From: Ancylostoma caninum
Lineage: Eukaryota > Nematoda > Chromadorea > Rhabditida > Ancylostomatidae
Assembly (NCBI GenBank): GCA_037903475.1
Contig: JBAJFG010000614.1
Location: 310,001-374,000, forward strand
Length of the DNA: 64,000 nt
Direction of reading: 5' to 3'
Shown: positions 23,374 to 34,894 of the stretch, in pieces
Layout: every line of letters starts with the position of its first letter
Numbering within the stretch: the stretch's first letter is position 1
Made by a program: the position numbers and the translations under genes
Notes under the pieces: generated by a model
What the model saw: only the letters and a program-made list of their open reading frames with translations
Databases searched by the model: none
Told to the model about the DNA's origin: nothing

Positions 23374-24880
23374 ATGCATATGCGCGCATGTAGTACAGCT
23401 TTTTTAATCTGTGCATGAGCTAAGGATCACTTAACCGCTGCACAGGAAGACTTGCTTAAAGTTGAGTTAAACACTGAGCACTCTATTAAAACCAGCTGGA
23501 GAAGGTGCCTACCTCGTTTTCATTCCACCAATGCTCTTTCCCTGTCTACCTTTGGAGGGTTACCAACAGGCTTTTGCCGGATACCAACACCCATAGTTTT
23601 TTCAACATATTTACAGATTCATGTAAGAAGTAGTAGACGGATAGATACGTAGTTGAGAGCAACCGCGACTGTTGCACCGATTCAGTTTTTCATGTTGCGA
23701 AGTCATTTAATTTTTAAAAGAAGCTGCTGAAAGCAATAGAACTCACTAGCCGGCTTGACTTACAGGGGTAGGACATTTGATCAGTGTGGCCACTCATCGC
23801 AAGGCGTATGCTGTCGTGCGCAACTTGTCACGCTGTTTTCAAATCCAATTTCATAATCGAAAAATCTGCTCTCTATGATGAAATATGCCCATTCTTGGTA
23901 CTCGTGTAAAAGCTCTGGAATCACAAGGAGTGTACAAAGATGCCTCGAAGCGCAAAGATAAGTGTCTCCTTCCTCAAACATGCGCTCACATGTTCGGATT
24001 CTCAATAGACACTGGTTAGAGCATTGTAGTCTATCACAAATGGAACAATGAACGCAGATGTTCTTTTCACAGTCACTATGTGCACACACCAAGAATGGAA
24101 ATAACTATTCACAAGTATGGCCAGTTTTCAATGTGGATGTGAAATCGGTGTCGCATGCTGCATGAGACGGTATACACCACTTTTGTGTGCACAGACTGAC
24201 CAAGTGTCCTTCCCTTGTTAGTTACACGTGAAAATGGAAGAAAACTTAGGCTGCAACAAACAGAAAATGAACTGTACGACTTTACTGAAAGTGCTTCGGC
24301 ACATCTTCGACGAGTACCACGCTTTCCCTTTTCGCTATAGGTTTGTACTGATGTGGCGGTTACAAACACGAAGGAAACAGTTGCAATAACCACTGGGTGA
24401 ACAACCAATCGAAGCAGTGTTTCTGATATTTTTGGCTCTATATGATCCAGTCAGCCAATTCTAAGCTTAATAGGTCGTTTCAGAATCAGCGTACTGACAA
24501 GCTACAGTCGATTCAATGCTTCTTCACCTCTACCCTATCATTCATCACTCCGTGGTCTCTACTATTACTTAATGGCGAGGTAGCACGATTGTTCCACCGC
24601 CGTAAAACAGTAGGTTTTTAGAGAACAAATACATATTTCGAGCACAATCTATCATTGTTTTAGGCGCCTGTTAGCTCGGTATGTAAAGACTTTCTGGTTA
24701 GAACACAATGAACTATAATAGTAACCAGACGGATAACTACATGGTTTTGTTTCCTATCGAAGGCTTTTTCCCTAGCAAGAAGATGTCTAGTAACATTTAG
24801 TTTCTGCTGTACTTCCTTGCTTCGAATTTGTAGTGAATAAAAATGAAACTTCATAAGCTTTGCAACATATTTTGTAACTT
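23374..24880. other. Region without supported features
   Basis: No gene or element is recognised. Open frames up to about 100 codons on the minus strand (23781-24408) show no known domains. Confidence 0.45.
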
Positions 24881-24987
24881 CAAATTTACATTAGACAGCT
24901 ACAATTTGTACAACAGTGCCATTGAAATTTTCTCGAAAAACTTTAGTGGCACCGTTGTACAAATTGTAGCTGTCTAATGTAAATTTG
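24881..24987. repeat. Near-perfect 107-bp palindrome
   Basis: 24881-24914 (CAAATTTACATTAGACAGCT...) and 24954-24987 are perfect 34-bp reverse complements. The 39-bp centre is itself an imperfect palindrome (AGTGCCATT against AGTGGCACC). The whole would fold into one long hairpin, as in a foldback MITE. Confidence 0.75.
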
Positions 24988-26640
24988 AATTTTGTAATTT
25001 TTTCGAAAATTTTGTGACTCCAAAGATCTGTCAATAGATGAATGTTCAAACATTCCTCAATTTATACAGGTCGGGATCACTTGCTTTCTCAAAGCAATTC
25101 AATTTTCGTCTAACTTGCATAGGGAATGCCGGAACAGCGAATGCGCTTCAATTTACTGTATACGAACAGTTCAAAGTACGATAATTGGAGAGTATATACG
25201 TACACAATGTGATAATTTTTGGCCACAGGATTGAAAGAATGAGTACCAGCAGCATCATAATTGCAGTTTTTCCTCCTGGGAAGATTGCCTCAGCATCCTT
25301 TCCTTGCGACTATGTATCTCCCAAAGAATAATTCTTGGCAGTTAAAGGCAGCACCTACGGAAATTTCGCTCTCACAGATTTTGCTATATTCCTAGGCTCA
25401 GGGCTACAGTGAGAACGAAGGCAGTGATCAATTTTGTTAAATCTCACGGAAAAAGTGGTTTTCATCGTCACCAGTTTAGCAGATTTGGAAAGGATGGCCG
25501 AGTTATCCGCGCCTGAAGTGGAAGGAGGTAAGAATGAAAACAAATGTTATCATAAGGAAACAGGGAGATGGTAAACAAAAACACCCATTCATTTCATACC
25601 ACAACTCATCCTAACTGATCGCCAGCACACACTTTATCTCTTCATATCTTGAGAGTGCTGATGTCTATGAATGTGCAGCTTTCGTAGAATTGTTGCGACA
25701 ACTGCTCGGTATTCAATGCGATCAAAATCTCAAACACGAAAATTTCCGTGGTGCTGCCTTTAACTGAACGGCTCTTCAGTGCACTTTAACATCTGACGCT
25801 AATCCCGAAAACTGAACGGAAAGTTCTATGTAATGTGCTAGTGCAGGACTTATCTACACGATCGAACACAGCATTTTGTTTAAACTTGCCCTTGAAACTG
25901 ATGGCAACTAGCAAATCCATGTATAATGCGGCAATTGCGCTTATAGATTCACATCCTCATCTTCGAATTATTCACGATCCCATGGCATCTGTGGTCGTAT
26001 TAAAAACTCTGGCGAAATGTAAAAATTTTATCACTTTCAAAAAGGAACATATGTACATTAGAAATAATTCGATTCTCCTGTTCTGTGATGAGTAGTGTCT
26101 CTCCGAACTGGAGCGCTGACCTAAACATGACATGTACAAGGGTTAATAGAACATTCAAGTCATTTCCAGCTGACCTTGTTAGATGTTACTTGTTACCTTT
26201 GTTATCGATGCAAAGAGACTTGCGATCTCCCTGTTCGAAAGAAGCAACATCCATGGCGTGAAAAATGAGAGGAATCCCGAGAAGAGCGGTTCCAGCACAC
26301 GAAGGGCTCTGTACTGCTCATGCTAAACAAGATACAACTTTAGAGCACACTTCATAGGCTACGATTTGACGAGAAATGAGAAATTCCATAATATGTATAT
26401 TAATATGGAATTCTATAAATTTTGAGAGAGAGAGTCATTGTTGTTTGCACTGCTCCTTTTGAGAATATGGATGTTTTTTTTTAAAATCTGGCTATCAAAG
26501 AAAGCATTGGCAATACGTCTTCAATATTGGACGTGCCGAACAGAAATTCAACAGTATCTGCTCAGCAATTATTTTTTCGCAATTTCGCAAGTTTGTAGGG
26601 CATGCATGTTTGTTGCCCTCTTATATAAAACATGATAATT
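24988..26640. other. Region without supported features
   Basis: Short open frames only (for example 25835-26095, 86 codons) with no family signature or clear splice structure. No bounded repeat was seen. Confidence 0.4.
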
Positions 26641-26984
26641 CAACAAAATTTACTAGAGTGCAGGCGGTGGGGGGGGGGGGGGGACCGGCACGTGATCGCA
26701 TGCTTTCATAATGGGGCTCAGCTACAGACAGTGCTCGCAAAGATGCGAAGCTGATGGGGCATTCGGCCGATGTTTTTTCATAGGTTCATAGACGTAGTGG
26801 AAGTCTTGTGCATTCAGAATTTCGCGGTTGGACCAGCTGCTAGCGGTCTCTAGCTCTCTGGGCGAGATAGTGTTTAAAACGATTTGAAGTTGAATAAAGG
26901 TTCGACTTTCTCTGAACCTTGGCATAGTCAGTCCGAGTTTTGTGGTCTTTTGAGCAGAGGCCAAGATTTGTATTGATCTTTTTA

Positions 26985-27032
26985 TTGAACGGCTAACGTT
27001 TCGGCGCAGTCGCCTTCGTCAGAGCCTGGAAA
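26985..27032 (-). ncRNA. Possible degenerate hammerhead ribozyme of copy F
   Basis: On the minus strand CTGACGA (27022-27016) is followed by a GGCG/CGCC stem with a short loop and then GAAAC (27002-26998), the two conserved core boxes of a hammerhead. Self-cleaving hammerheads are known in Penelope-like elements. The expected cleavage triplet after a tiny stem III is GCC and not GUH, so this copy is probably inactive, or the resemblance is chance. GGCU before the core could pair with AGCC after it. Confidence 0.35.
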
Positions 27033-27241
27033 ACTCAAAGACAAGTATGATTTACCCCTCAAACACCTCATCACATCAACAGGACCTAGTCCAACAAGCG
27101 GGATAGGACCAGAACAATACCAAAGAAGGTAACCGTGATGCTCACCTTGACAGCCGCAATGCCGATGGAATAACGGACCACCTAGTGATAAAAGTGCGAC
27201 GCTTAAGGTTATTAAGTGCCTTACAGACCCACCAACGTAGG

Positions 27242-29799
27242 TCAAAACCCGCATAGGTTCTGGTACAGCGCGAGCTCGTTTGTTATAGCAATGCACTCCT
27301 CCTTTCTGTTCATTTTTGGGTTTTTGGAAGTAATCCAAAATGCTTCCAATGTTTTGCGAGCCAGAATTTCGGGTTCCCGCGACAAGATCGTGACCTTTAC
27401 CTCAAAGAGAGCGTTGTTGTGACGTAATACACGGTGCGTTCCCAGTGGCGTGGAAAGTTTGGATTTATTGAGACCCTCTAGATGTTCTTTAATACGGACA
27501 AACAATGGGCGCCCAGTTTCCCCAATATACTGCTCCCCACAAGTACTACAAGTTATAAGGTAAATTACTCCCGAGGCAGCACAGTCTCCTTCCCTGCCCG
27601 AACAACAAATTACACAGTTTGGTGTTTCGCAGAGGCGGTCGTAAGCCCGGTTTCGCACTAGGCGCTTTTTGAGGGTTCTGGGTGGGATATCTACAACTCG
27701 AACAGAGTCTTGAAGTCCCACCCTGCGTAAGCATGTGCGCACCTCGTTGCTCATCTCGTCTGTGATGAACGGGAGGCAAAAGGGGATCTTGGCGCTGTCA
27801 TCCCTATGCAAAGGCTCTCGCTGCGCAAGTCGATGATGGCGCTGTGGGTAAGTGCTGCAAGGGTAACCATTGGATTGCGCAACCTGCCGGGCCAGGTTAA
27901 CTGAAACCATACGTTCTTGGACATCTGATGCTGCGTTTTGAGCTGTCCTAAACATGTTGGTTATGATGGCTTTCTTAGTTTTCCAGGGGTGCGCAGAACG
28001 GTAATGAACCAAGATGTTTTTGTTACTGGGCTTGCGATACCATTTAGTTTTCCACTCCCCTTTGGACAAATACACCTGTACGTTTAAGAAAGTCAGCCAG
28101 TTTTCTGTGGGTTTCTCCCTGGTGAATTTAATATACTGTGATTGTTGGTTTAGAAGATTGAAGCATGTGTCCATTTCTGCCTGAGTAGGACATACAATGC
28201 AGCAATCGTCTATGTAGCGACAGTAAAGGGTAGGTTTGCGCCCTAACACAGGGCTCTCCACCTTGGACATGAATGCTATGGCTAAGGAGGGTGCTAGTCT
28301 TTGCCCCATAGCTAAGCCTCTAACCTGTCGGTAGTATTGTCCAGCCCAGCGAAAAACGTTGCAGTTTAAGCACTCACCGACAAGTGTCATGACCTGCCCA
28401 ACTGAAAACCCAAACATGTTAACCGACCCTTGATGTTCTGTAAGAAGCTCGAATACTGCTTGCAACGCGGCGCTATTGGAAACATTGGTGTATAGAGAGG
28501 TGACATCGAATGACTCTATCACGCACTCTCGTTCGAAACGTGCATTGCGCAGGTGCTCTAAGAACATGTTGGTGTTGGAAAGATGCGCTGGAACATGTTT
28601 TAGCAACTGTGTGATTATTATGCTGAGCAACCAAGATATTTTGTCGGTAGGACCTCCAACGCTACTTATTATAGGCCTAACTTTGAAGTTTCGCGGGTCC
28701 CCGGAGGTAAAAGTAGCACCGGTCAGTTTATGGGTTTTTATTAGGACGTAAAGAACAGGGCAGGTGGGGTGGTCGTGCTAAAGGCGAGCAATATTTGTTT
28801 TAGAAACCCCTGCTGTTTTCCCTATCTCAATCCACACTTTATTAAGGCGCCGGTATTGTTTGGTAAATTCCTTGGCCGAGGATGGGCGGTACAACGTGTC
28901 ATCCTCCAGATGGGCTTTAGTTATGTTCACGTCCAATTCACGTGGTATCACCGCGAAATCCCCTCCTTTGTCGTTGACCGAAACTCTGATCTCCCCAAGA
29001 GATGAAAGATCACGTAGTTCCTTAAGGCCGCGCCTTTGCGTAGGTGTGAGATTGTTTAATTGACGTTTTTGGGCATGACGCTGCAAAACGGCAAAACCGA
29101 TGTAGCAAACAATCTGAACTTTGTATCCACCGTAGGGTTGGGTTCCTGGGGTCTGAAGAACGATGAGGGAAAAGGTATAGCAGGTAAAGTTGGTTCCGCG
29201 ACGTTTTGCTCACATTGTTCTTGCTGTTCGCGCTTTGCTCTGTATCTGAGGCGGTCATGTACGAAGTAAAGGTTGCTCACGATCTTTCGCGCGACCATAG
29301 GCCCTATTGATTGAGCAGGTGCGAAACATGGGCCTAGATCCAAAACAGAAAGCACGTCATCAGAAATGGATGCATTGCCAATAACAGAGACTCGGGGTCC
29401 TGTGAGCACAACTGAAGAGGCGGCATTACTTTGGTGGTGGTCAGGGCTGCTAGAGGTGATGCATACTGGTATCTCCGATTACTGATCCTGTTTCAGAACC
29501 ACCAACCTATTGAACTTTTCCTGGAGTTTGGATTTGGCATTAGAGCGGATAAGATCACAGGTGTTCTTTGACTCACCCACAATTCTCCTCCAAAGGTGAT
29601 CCGGCAGAAGACGTTGACAACATTGTTCTTTGTGAGCACACTTTGAGATCAATGAATACATGTAGTCGTTCTTCGTCTTCAGTGCTGTTCGTAGAATGCG
29701 TCGCTCGATCTCTTGCATTTGCCGATTTGAAGTTGCATAGCAGCAATGTACGGAGTAGAGTAGCTCCTCTGCTGCAGCTTTGTGATTGACCCTGTACAA
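27242..29799 (-). pseudogene. Penelope-like reverse transcriptase with GIY-YIG endonuclease, broken
   Basis: The enzyme would copy element RNA into DNA at a nick made by its own GIY-YIG nuclease. The N-terminal part (29799-29056) reads in one frame except for a TAA at 29479-29481. The line then shifts frame near 29056-29086 and continues to 27242 in one frame, interrupted only by TAG at 28778-28780. In the last open segment (28630-27242, 462 codons) reverse transcriptase motif A is FDVTSLYTNV (residues 41-50), motif B GLAMGQRLAPSLA (105-117) and the catalytic YIDD at 139-142. A KPSNKN block (200-205), an LRRVGL block (301-306) and a cysteine-rich CETPNCVICC stretch (334-343) come before the nuclease. 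The GIY-YIG signature is VIYLITC...QYIG (355-370) with RIKEH after it. With only two stops and one shift, it died fairly recently. Confidence 0.9.
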
Positions 29800-29805
29800 C
29801 CGGCA

Positions 29806-30093
29806 CCAGGCCTCCTTCTGCTAGTGACCTGGCGGTTGCCTTGTCGGCGGCCCGCACAGGGCCTCTTTCTGCTTGGAGTGGCCTGGTGGTTGCCTTGTGG
29901 CAGGGCTGATCACCTCCTGTTTGATGCTTCTGTGATATTGTTGCAAGCACAGATACACCTTCATTATAATGCGGATTCTTATGTTTGCGAATTCAAATTT
30001 TTCATAAGTTTGGGAATGTGTTTCAGTGGGTGAACAAGCCCGTTTCGGACTCTCACCGCCTCCTTCGGGCTGGCCTGGCGGTTGCCGCACCCA
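29806..30093 (-). repeat. Short GC-rich repeats before the Penelope coding region
   Basis: Three copies of a block containing GGCAACCGCCAGG followed by GAAGGAGGC or a variant lie on the minus strand. They occur at about 30093-30055, 29910-29860 and 29855-29806, in the leader just upstream of the N-terminal frame. Their role is unknown; they may be part of a terminal-repeat-like leader. Confidence 0.5.
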
Positions 30094-30449
30094 ATTTCGA
30101 AACCATTGGATGGTAACCAACTCGAAAAGGTGAATGCATACCGTGGAGGCCGTAGCTATAGGATTCATTCGGTTTCCTCATTTGGGACATGCTCTTTGCG
30201 CACCTCTCGCAGAGCCGCCATGGGCGTTATGCAGCCTGAGAAGTCGTCTCTTTTCAGAAGGGCAGTACTATCACATACACAGCAAGAACGAACGAAGATC
30301 GCGTCATCATAAGCTGTGGTGACATTTTCTGGAACCAGTTGAGCAACTGATCAAACTTTCCAAACATTCCCTAACTTCCATTACTCTTGAGATTCGCAAA
30401 GAGTGCGGGAGCACTGATGATGGGCAGATTTGTAGGGGCCCCGTAGTTC

Positions 30450-30775
30450 TGGAAAACATCAGGGTAGGTGTTTGTCTATGGGGAAAGGGTCCGCCGTGGC
30501 CCAATAGTGAAAAAACAGCAGGACACGGGTCCATTGATGGAGAAGGGGTCCGCCGTGGCCCAGTGGTGGTGCAAACGCCAGGATACGGGTCCATGGATGG
30601 AGACTGATTCGGCCATTAGTTGGGAAGGCGCCGGGATACGGGTCCACCGATGGATTGGGCCTGCCCTCGCCCAATAGCGGGGAGAACGCCAGGATACAGA
30701 TCCACGAATGAGTAATGGGTCTGCCCTGGCCCAGTGGTGGGGAAACTGCCAGGATACAGGTGCATAATTTCATGT
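30450..30775 (-). repeat. ~60-bp minisatellite in copy F
   Basis: Five or six units with GGGCCACGGCGGACCC, CATGGACCCGTATCCTGGCG and related blocks on the minus strand. It occupies the same place, between leader and coding part, as the arrays of copies A-E. Confidence 0.8.
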
Positions 30776-31186
30776 GATTATTCGCACTGCATTGGTTACA
30801 TTGTATTGTTCACAAGCACTGAAGCCATCTGAAGTATACTCCTATGCAGAGTTGGGAGTGACTGTTCATAACGGCTTCATAGGCATGTAGAAATGTAATA
30901 CAAAAGAGTAAATAGTATCAATGCATAGGAAATTAGCTTTACTTGTCGAGGCATGATTAAGAATTTGCAGGCAAGGCTACGATCGCGAGAAGACTCGAAT
31001 CCCGACGTTGGCGAGGCGGCCAGTCCCGTGGAATATACGCAATTCAAAAGGAGGATTGTGTATTTGAGTTCAGCTAGTGATTAATTTTGTTTATTTGCTA
31101 ATTTTCTAAGCACTTCGCTCTTCTTTCAGCAAGCTTTTGCACATACCTCAATTGGTCGCCCAATATTCTAGCGTCCCGTAGGTGCT

Positions 31187-31352
31187 ATACATTGGTATTC
31201 GAACGAATATTTTCGAACGAATATTCGAATAATTCGAAATTTTCACCATTTGAATATTCGAATAACTCGAAAAGTTAAAATATTCGATTATTCGAATATT
31301 CGAATTATTCGAAAAGTCAAAATATTCGATTATTCGAATATTCGAGTATTTC
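31187..31352 (+). repeat. TTCGAATA-rich array, left arm
   Basis: TATACATTGGTATTCGAA is followed by iterations of ATTCGAATA, ATTCGATTATTCG and CGAAAAGT. The arrangement recurs inverted at 33655-33815. It abuts the 5' end of copy F exactly. Confidence 0.75.
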
Positions 31353-31412
31353 GGCATCCATGATCCGAATATTAATAATTTGAATGATGAAATTATCATG
31401 ATTCATGGATCA

Positions 31413-32560
31413 CATACAGTGCGTTTCATAAGCATAGACGCACCCCAGAAAATGCCGGTACCGAAATCATCACAGACTCGTGAGAAAATTTACAAACGTC
31501 AATCCATCACAGATTCGTGAGAAAAGTTACAAACGTCAATCGATTCGACATGCCAGAAAATCTAAGATTGCGTTGTTTCACTAGTGATTATGGAAAATGC
31601 GGGATAGACTTGGCACATCACCTTTAAATGGGCCGTTTCATAAGTATAGACGCAGTCTATGAGAAAATACAAATAAACCTTATCTTCAGAGGAAAAAGTG
31701 GGCTCAATATTTTGATGAGAATTAATAAGCGTCTACAAGGTAAATCTGCATTTCAACTTGGATCACAACGTTTTGAGCGAGGCTGGGGCAGCTAAAAGAT
31801 TTACAGGCTGTAGGCTGGTGAAATCGTAGTAGTTCCTGGTAGAGGGGAGGTTCTTTGGGGTCCACATGCGAATATGTATAAGATATTGAGTCCTACAATC
31901 GAACGAAGAATTTCGATGTGCAAAAGAAGACACCGCATCGAAGAAGCCGTCGCATGCCTTGCCTGAACTCGAAGCACACGATGAGCATTAATGGTGTCTG
32001 AGCCGTAGCGTCGGCTCCATCATGCAGAGCAGGGGTTAAAAAGGCATATACCCGCCGCATCACCATTGCACAATGTTGTGTTGACTTTATCTCATCCTGG
32101 GGTTATCTCCTTCCAAAAAGCTTCACAGCTTTGTTTTCCCGGAAGGAACGTGGTGATCGCCATCTCGAGAAAACGAGTTGGTTGTTTTGGATATTTTGAA
32201 AGCCCGTGCTATGTTTAAATGAGTTTACAGGATGAGAAAAGCTTTTTAGGGCTGTGTTATAATGAATGCACGCCGCTGGGATGATATACAGGGAGAGCCA
32301 GACTCTCTTAAAACGAGCACCTTTGGAGGTAGGCGCCGCCAAAGTTGGAGATGTTTCCTCCCATAACGACGTCCTCGATATTATTTCCATTTCTACATAA
32401 TCGAATCTCTCAAATCACAAGAGCACCTTTAGTGTTCAGTTCTTACTGTTGTCTGTTCATTTTCTTTTTTCAACAGCGTGTATGTAAATTGTCTCGGACC
32501 ACCTTTCAACACTTTTCCGGTACGGGGTCTGTAACAGTTTGCTAGTCAGAGTTGACGTGT
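31413..32560 (+). mobile_element. Probable Tc1/mariner-like remnant
   Basis: A terminus-like word, CAGTGCGTTTCATAAGCATA, at about 31417 is echoed by GCCGTTTCATAAGTATAGAC near 31629. A 37-bp tandem duplication beginning CATCACAGACTCGTGAG occurs at about 31466-31543. Fragmentary frames downstream hint at transposase debris, but no motif is secure and no right end was found. Confidence 0.35.
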
Positions 32561-32996
32561 GAAGCAATTGATCTTATCGATTGAACACGCCAAGGCAGGT
32601 TGGTCAACGCTGCAGCCGTAGCAGACAGCCAGCACAGCTCGGAGCGATCCGCCTACGGGTTTCAAAAATTTAGCCACCTCGTCCCTTCCAAAAATGAGGC
32701 TTTCGTCGCTAGTGAGCCTTGTGATGTGCATTCCTAGGATTAACACGGTGAGAAGGTCTAACATACATCTATCTATACCTCCAAAATGAGGTGCGGGGCC
32801 CCTGCCTTTAAGACACGGTGAGAACATAGGGTAGGAGTGCGATGTGCGCATTTCAACTTGGTTACAGATAATTCCTTCCACAGGAAGCTCGATGAATCAC
32901 TACTATTATAGCGTGAGAAACAGAGTGCAAAAATATAATTGCTGTTTACATTCGTACCACCAATCATATTTATGTTCACTTTATTTATGTGAACAG

Positions 32997-33209
32997 CAGT
33001 GGCGGATGGAGAAAGTGGGCGGGATGGGAGAGGGAAGGGGGGGGGGAATTTGGGTCTCCGCAACTTCGGCGACACTGGTAGAGAATAAAAAAATTCAAGA
33101 ATATCAGCTATAATATTGAATACTCACTATAAATAATTGAAAAAATGGAAAGTCAAAAATAAATTGATGCAAAGTTCATATCTATTAGATTTTGCAAAAA
33201 GAAGTAGCG
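32997..33209 (+). mobile_element. MITE with CAGTGGCGGA end
   Basis: It starts CAGTGGCGGATGGAGAAAGT, followed by a G-run, GGTCTCCG and an A+T-rich tail, and matches the insertion at 19494-19685 in order and sequence. The right end was set by that comparison. A CAGTGGCGGA start is common in hAT-like non-autonomous elements, but the class is not proven. Confidence 0.5.
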
Positions 33210-33654
33210 TGATTCCAGAAATTCGGTGACCCATCCTCGGGTAAGGGAGGCTGGGCTTGTCCATAGCGACATTCTTTGTCACTTATTTAACGGGTAACCA
33301 CCTTACTTCCTTGTCTTACTTCATGACCTCAGAGAAGAGATCGTAGTGACGCGAGAAGCATGATGAATTAAAAACTAAAGACGGGGTGTGAGCATTGCCC
33401 ACCAGACTGTTGCAGACAACGTCCTAAAAGACGAGCCAAAAAGTACCTCGAAACATTCCGTGAATAGCACGCCAAGAAAAGCAAGAATCTTTTCATAGTT
33501 CAGACACGCAAATGAGATGGGACCTCACTTCTAACGTATACCACCAGAAGTTTTAGTTTGAAAACATGTATTTCTATATCTTCGCATATGACAAGACTGG
33601 TTCACCTATTTCCTGTGGATTAATACAGCGCAAAACCACTACTGAAACAATAGC

Positions 33655-33815
33655 ATTAATTTATTCGAATAATTCGAAATTTTCTTTATTCGAATATTTG
33701 AATAATTCGAAAAGTCGAATTATTCGATTATTCGAATATTCGAATAACTCGAAAAACTGAAATATTCGATTATTCGAATGTTCGAAAGAAAAAAATTCGA
33801 ATACCAATGTATAGT
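33655..33815 (-). repeat. TTCGAATA-rich array, right arm
   Basis: Read in reverse it begins TATACATTGGTATTCGAAT and continues with the same iterated words as 31187-31352. The two arms could be the ends of one 2.6-kb element or two separate insertions. Confidence 0.7.
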
Positions 33816-34894
33816 AGGTGAGCTAGTAAGAAAATAGACCAAATCCAGTTCTAATAAGTTACACTTGTCCGGCAAAAAACAACATACTACCGCAAAGAAA
33901 TAAGCCAGCAAACGATGGACAATAAATCATGCCTCCTCTGCATGTAGTAGGACTCCTATTTTTGTGTTCTTATTAGTAATCACTTATATCTCATGATTGA
34001 ATGGACAAACTGAGACAAAATCTATAATATTCGACGCAGAACTGTGTCGTTTAACGCAACGTCAGAAAATGGGATGACAATGATTTTGTGCAGATCGCCT
34101 TTAAGTCCTTCTATTTCTGCGAAAGGTTCAATTAACTAATTTCGCCTTTCTTTTTTCAGCGTCACATACCTCTTTGTTTGCACTCTTTTTCCTAACATTG
34201 AAGAATCTTAATTTTTGCTTTATTTTTCAGATCTCTCTTTATGTTCAGTCAAGCATTTGGAGCAGCTAATGCAAAAGTTATGAAGAGAATTTCAGGTATC
34301 TAGGTTTGCCAGATTCAGTACACTTCTCCGCAGCATGTCCAGCCCTGGAAAGGAGGTAAATGCTGCCTTTGCTAGACAGTCAGAGTACAGCGCTGCTGCG
34401 GATATGTGCTGTAGATATGAGAGTCACAGCTCCTCATATTTCAGTAAGATGATGAAGCAGCTACCTAGAAACGCACAGCATGATATTGCTGTGTAACAAA
34501 CAATTGTATCTGGAAGATAAGTGATGAGTTCTTCTACTCGTAACAGTCGGCTTTAACTGCTTCCGTGGGAAACAAAGAGTATTTCAGTACCAAGATCCAG
34601 CGAAGCGGACTAATGCAAGACTCTCCGAAGGCGAGTCGGTGCACTTGTAATAATGCAACAAGAGAATGCCATTTATGGTCTCCACTAAGCCTATTGATAG
34701 GACGTGCAGGCAGTCCCATTATATTACGAACATCTCCTCAATAACTTGTCACCCCACTTTTAGAAACGATGCGGCTGGTTGATATTTTACGACATATGTA
34801 CAAACAAATGAATGATAAAAGCGTATAATCTAGAGTTTCGCGCACATGAAGAGATGTCACATATATATTACATGCATAGATTGTAAACACTTAC
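33816..34894. other. Region 3' of chemoreceptor gene 2
   Basis: The missing TM7 exon of gene 2 would be expected here on the minus strand but was not found. On the plus strand a stretch at about 34231-34293, between TTTTTCAG and GTATCT, reads as a possible exon (SLFMFSQAFGAANAKVMKRI). It has no partner exons and is not called. Confidence 0.35.

Larger units (their letters stand above)
26641..31186 (-). mobile_element. Penelope-like retroelement, near full length (copy F)
   Basis: Read on the minus strand, the element starts AGCACCTACGGGACGCTAGA at 31186. It runs through a leader with the ATGTGCAAAAGCTT block, a minisatellite (30775-30450), a block with AGCTTATGATGACGC (about 30315), short GC-rich repeats, a reverse transcriptase/GIY-YIG coding region (29799-27242) and a possible hammerhead motif. 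It ends in CTCTAGTAAATTTTGTTG at 26641. The 3' segment 26960-26641 matches the 3' part of copy D, and 30300-30100 matches D before its deletion. The whole 4.5 kb is therefore one element and not a Penelope nested in something else. It is the likely coding parent type of copies A-E. Confidence 0.75.

Noticed and set aside
22976..23407. Two overlapping 143-codon frames
   Set aside because: They run across two adjacent MITEs composed of iterated words.
26965..30095. Penelope nested as a separate insertion inside an AGCGCC element
   Set aside because: Copies B and D contain the sequence flanking the N-terminal frame and then the 3' region, so the coding part belongs to the same element and was deleted in them.
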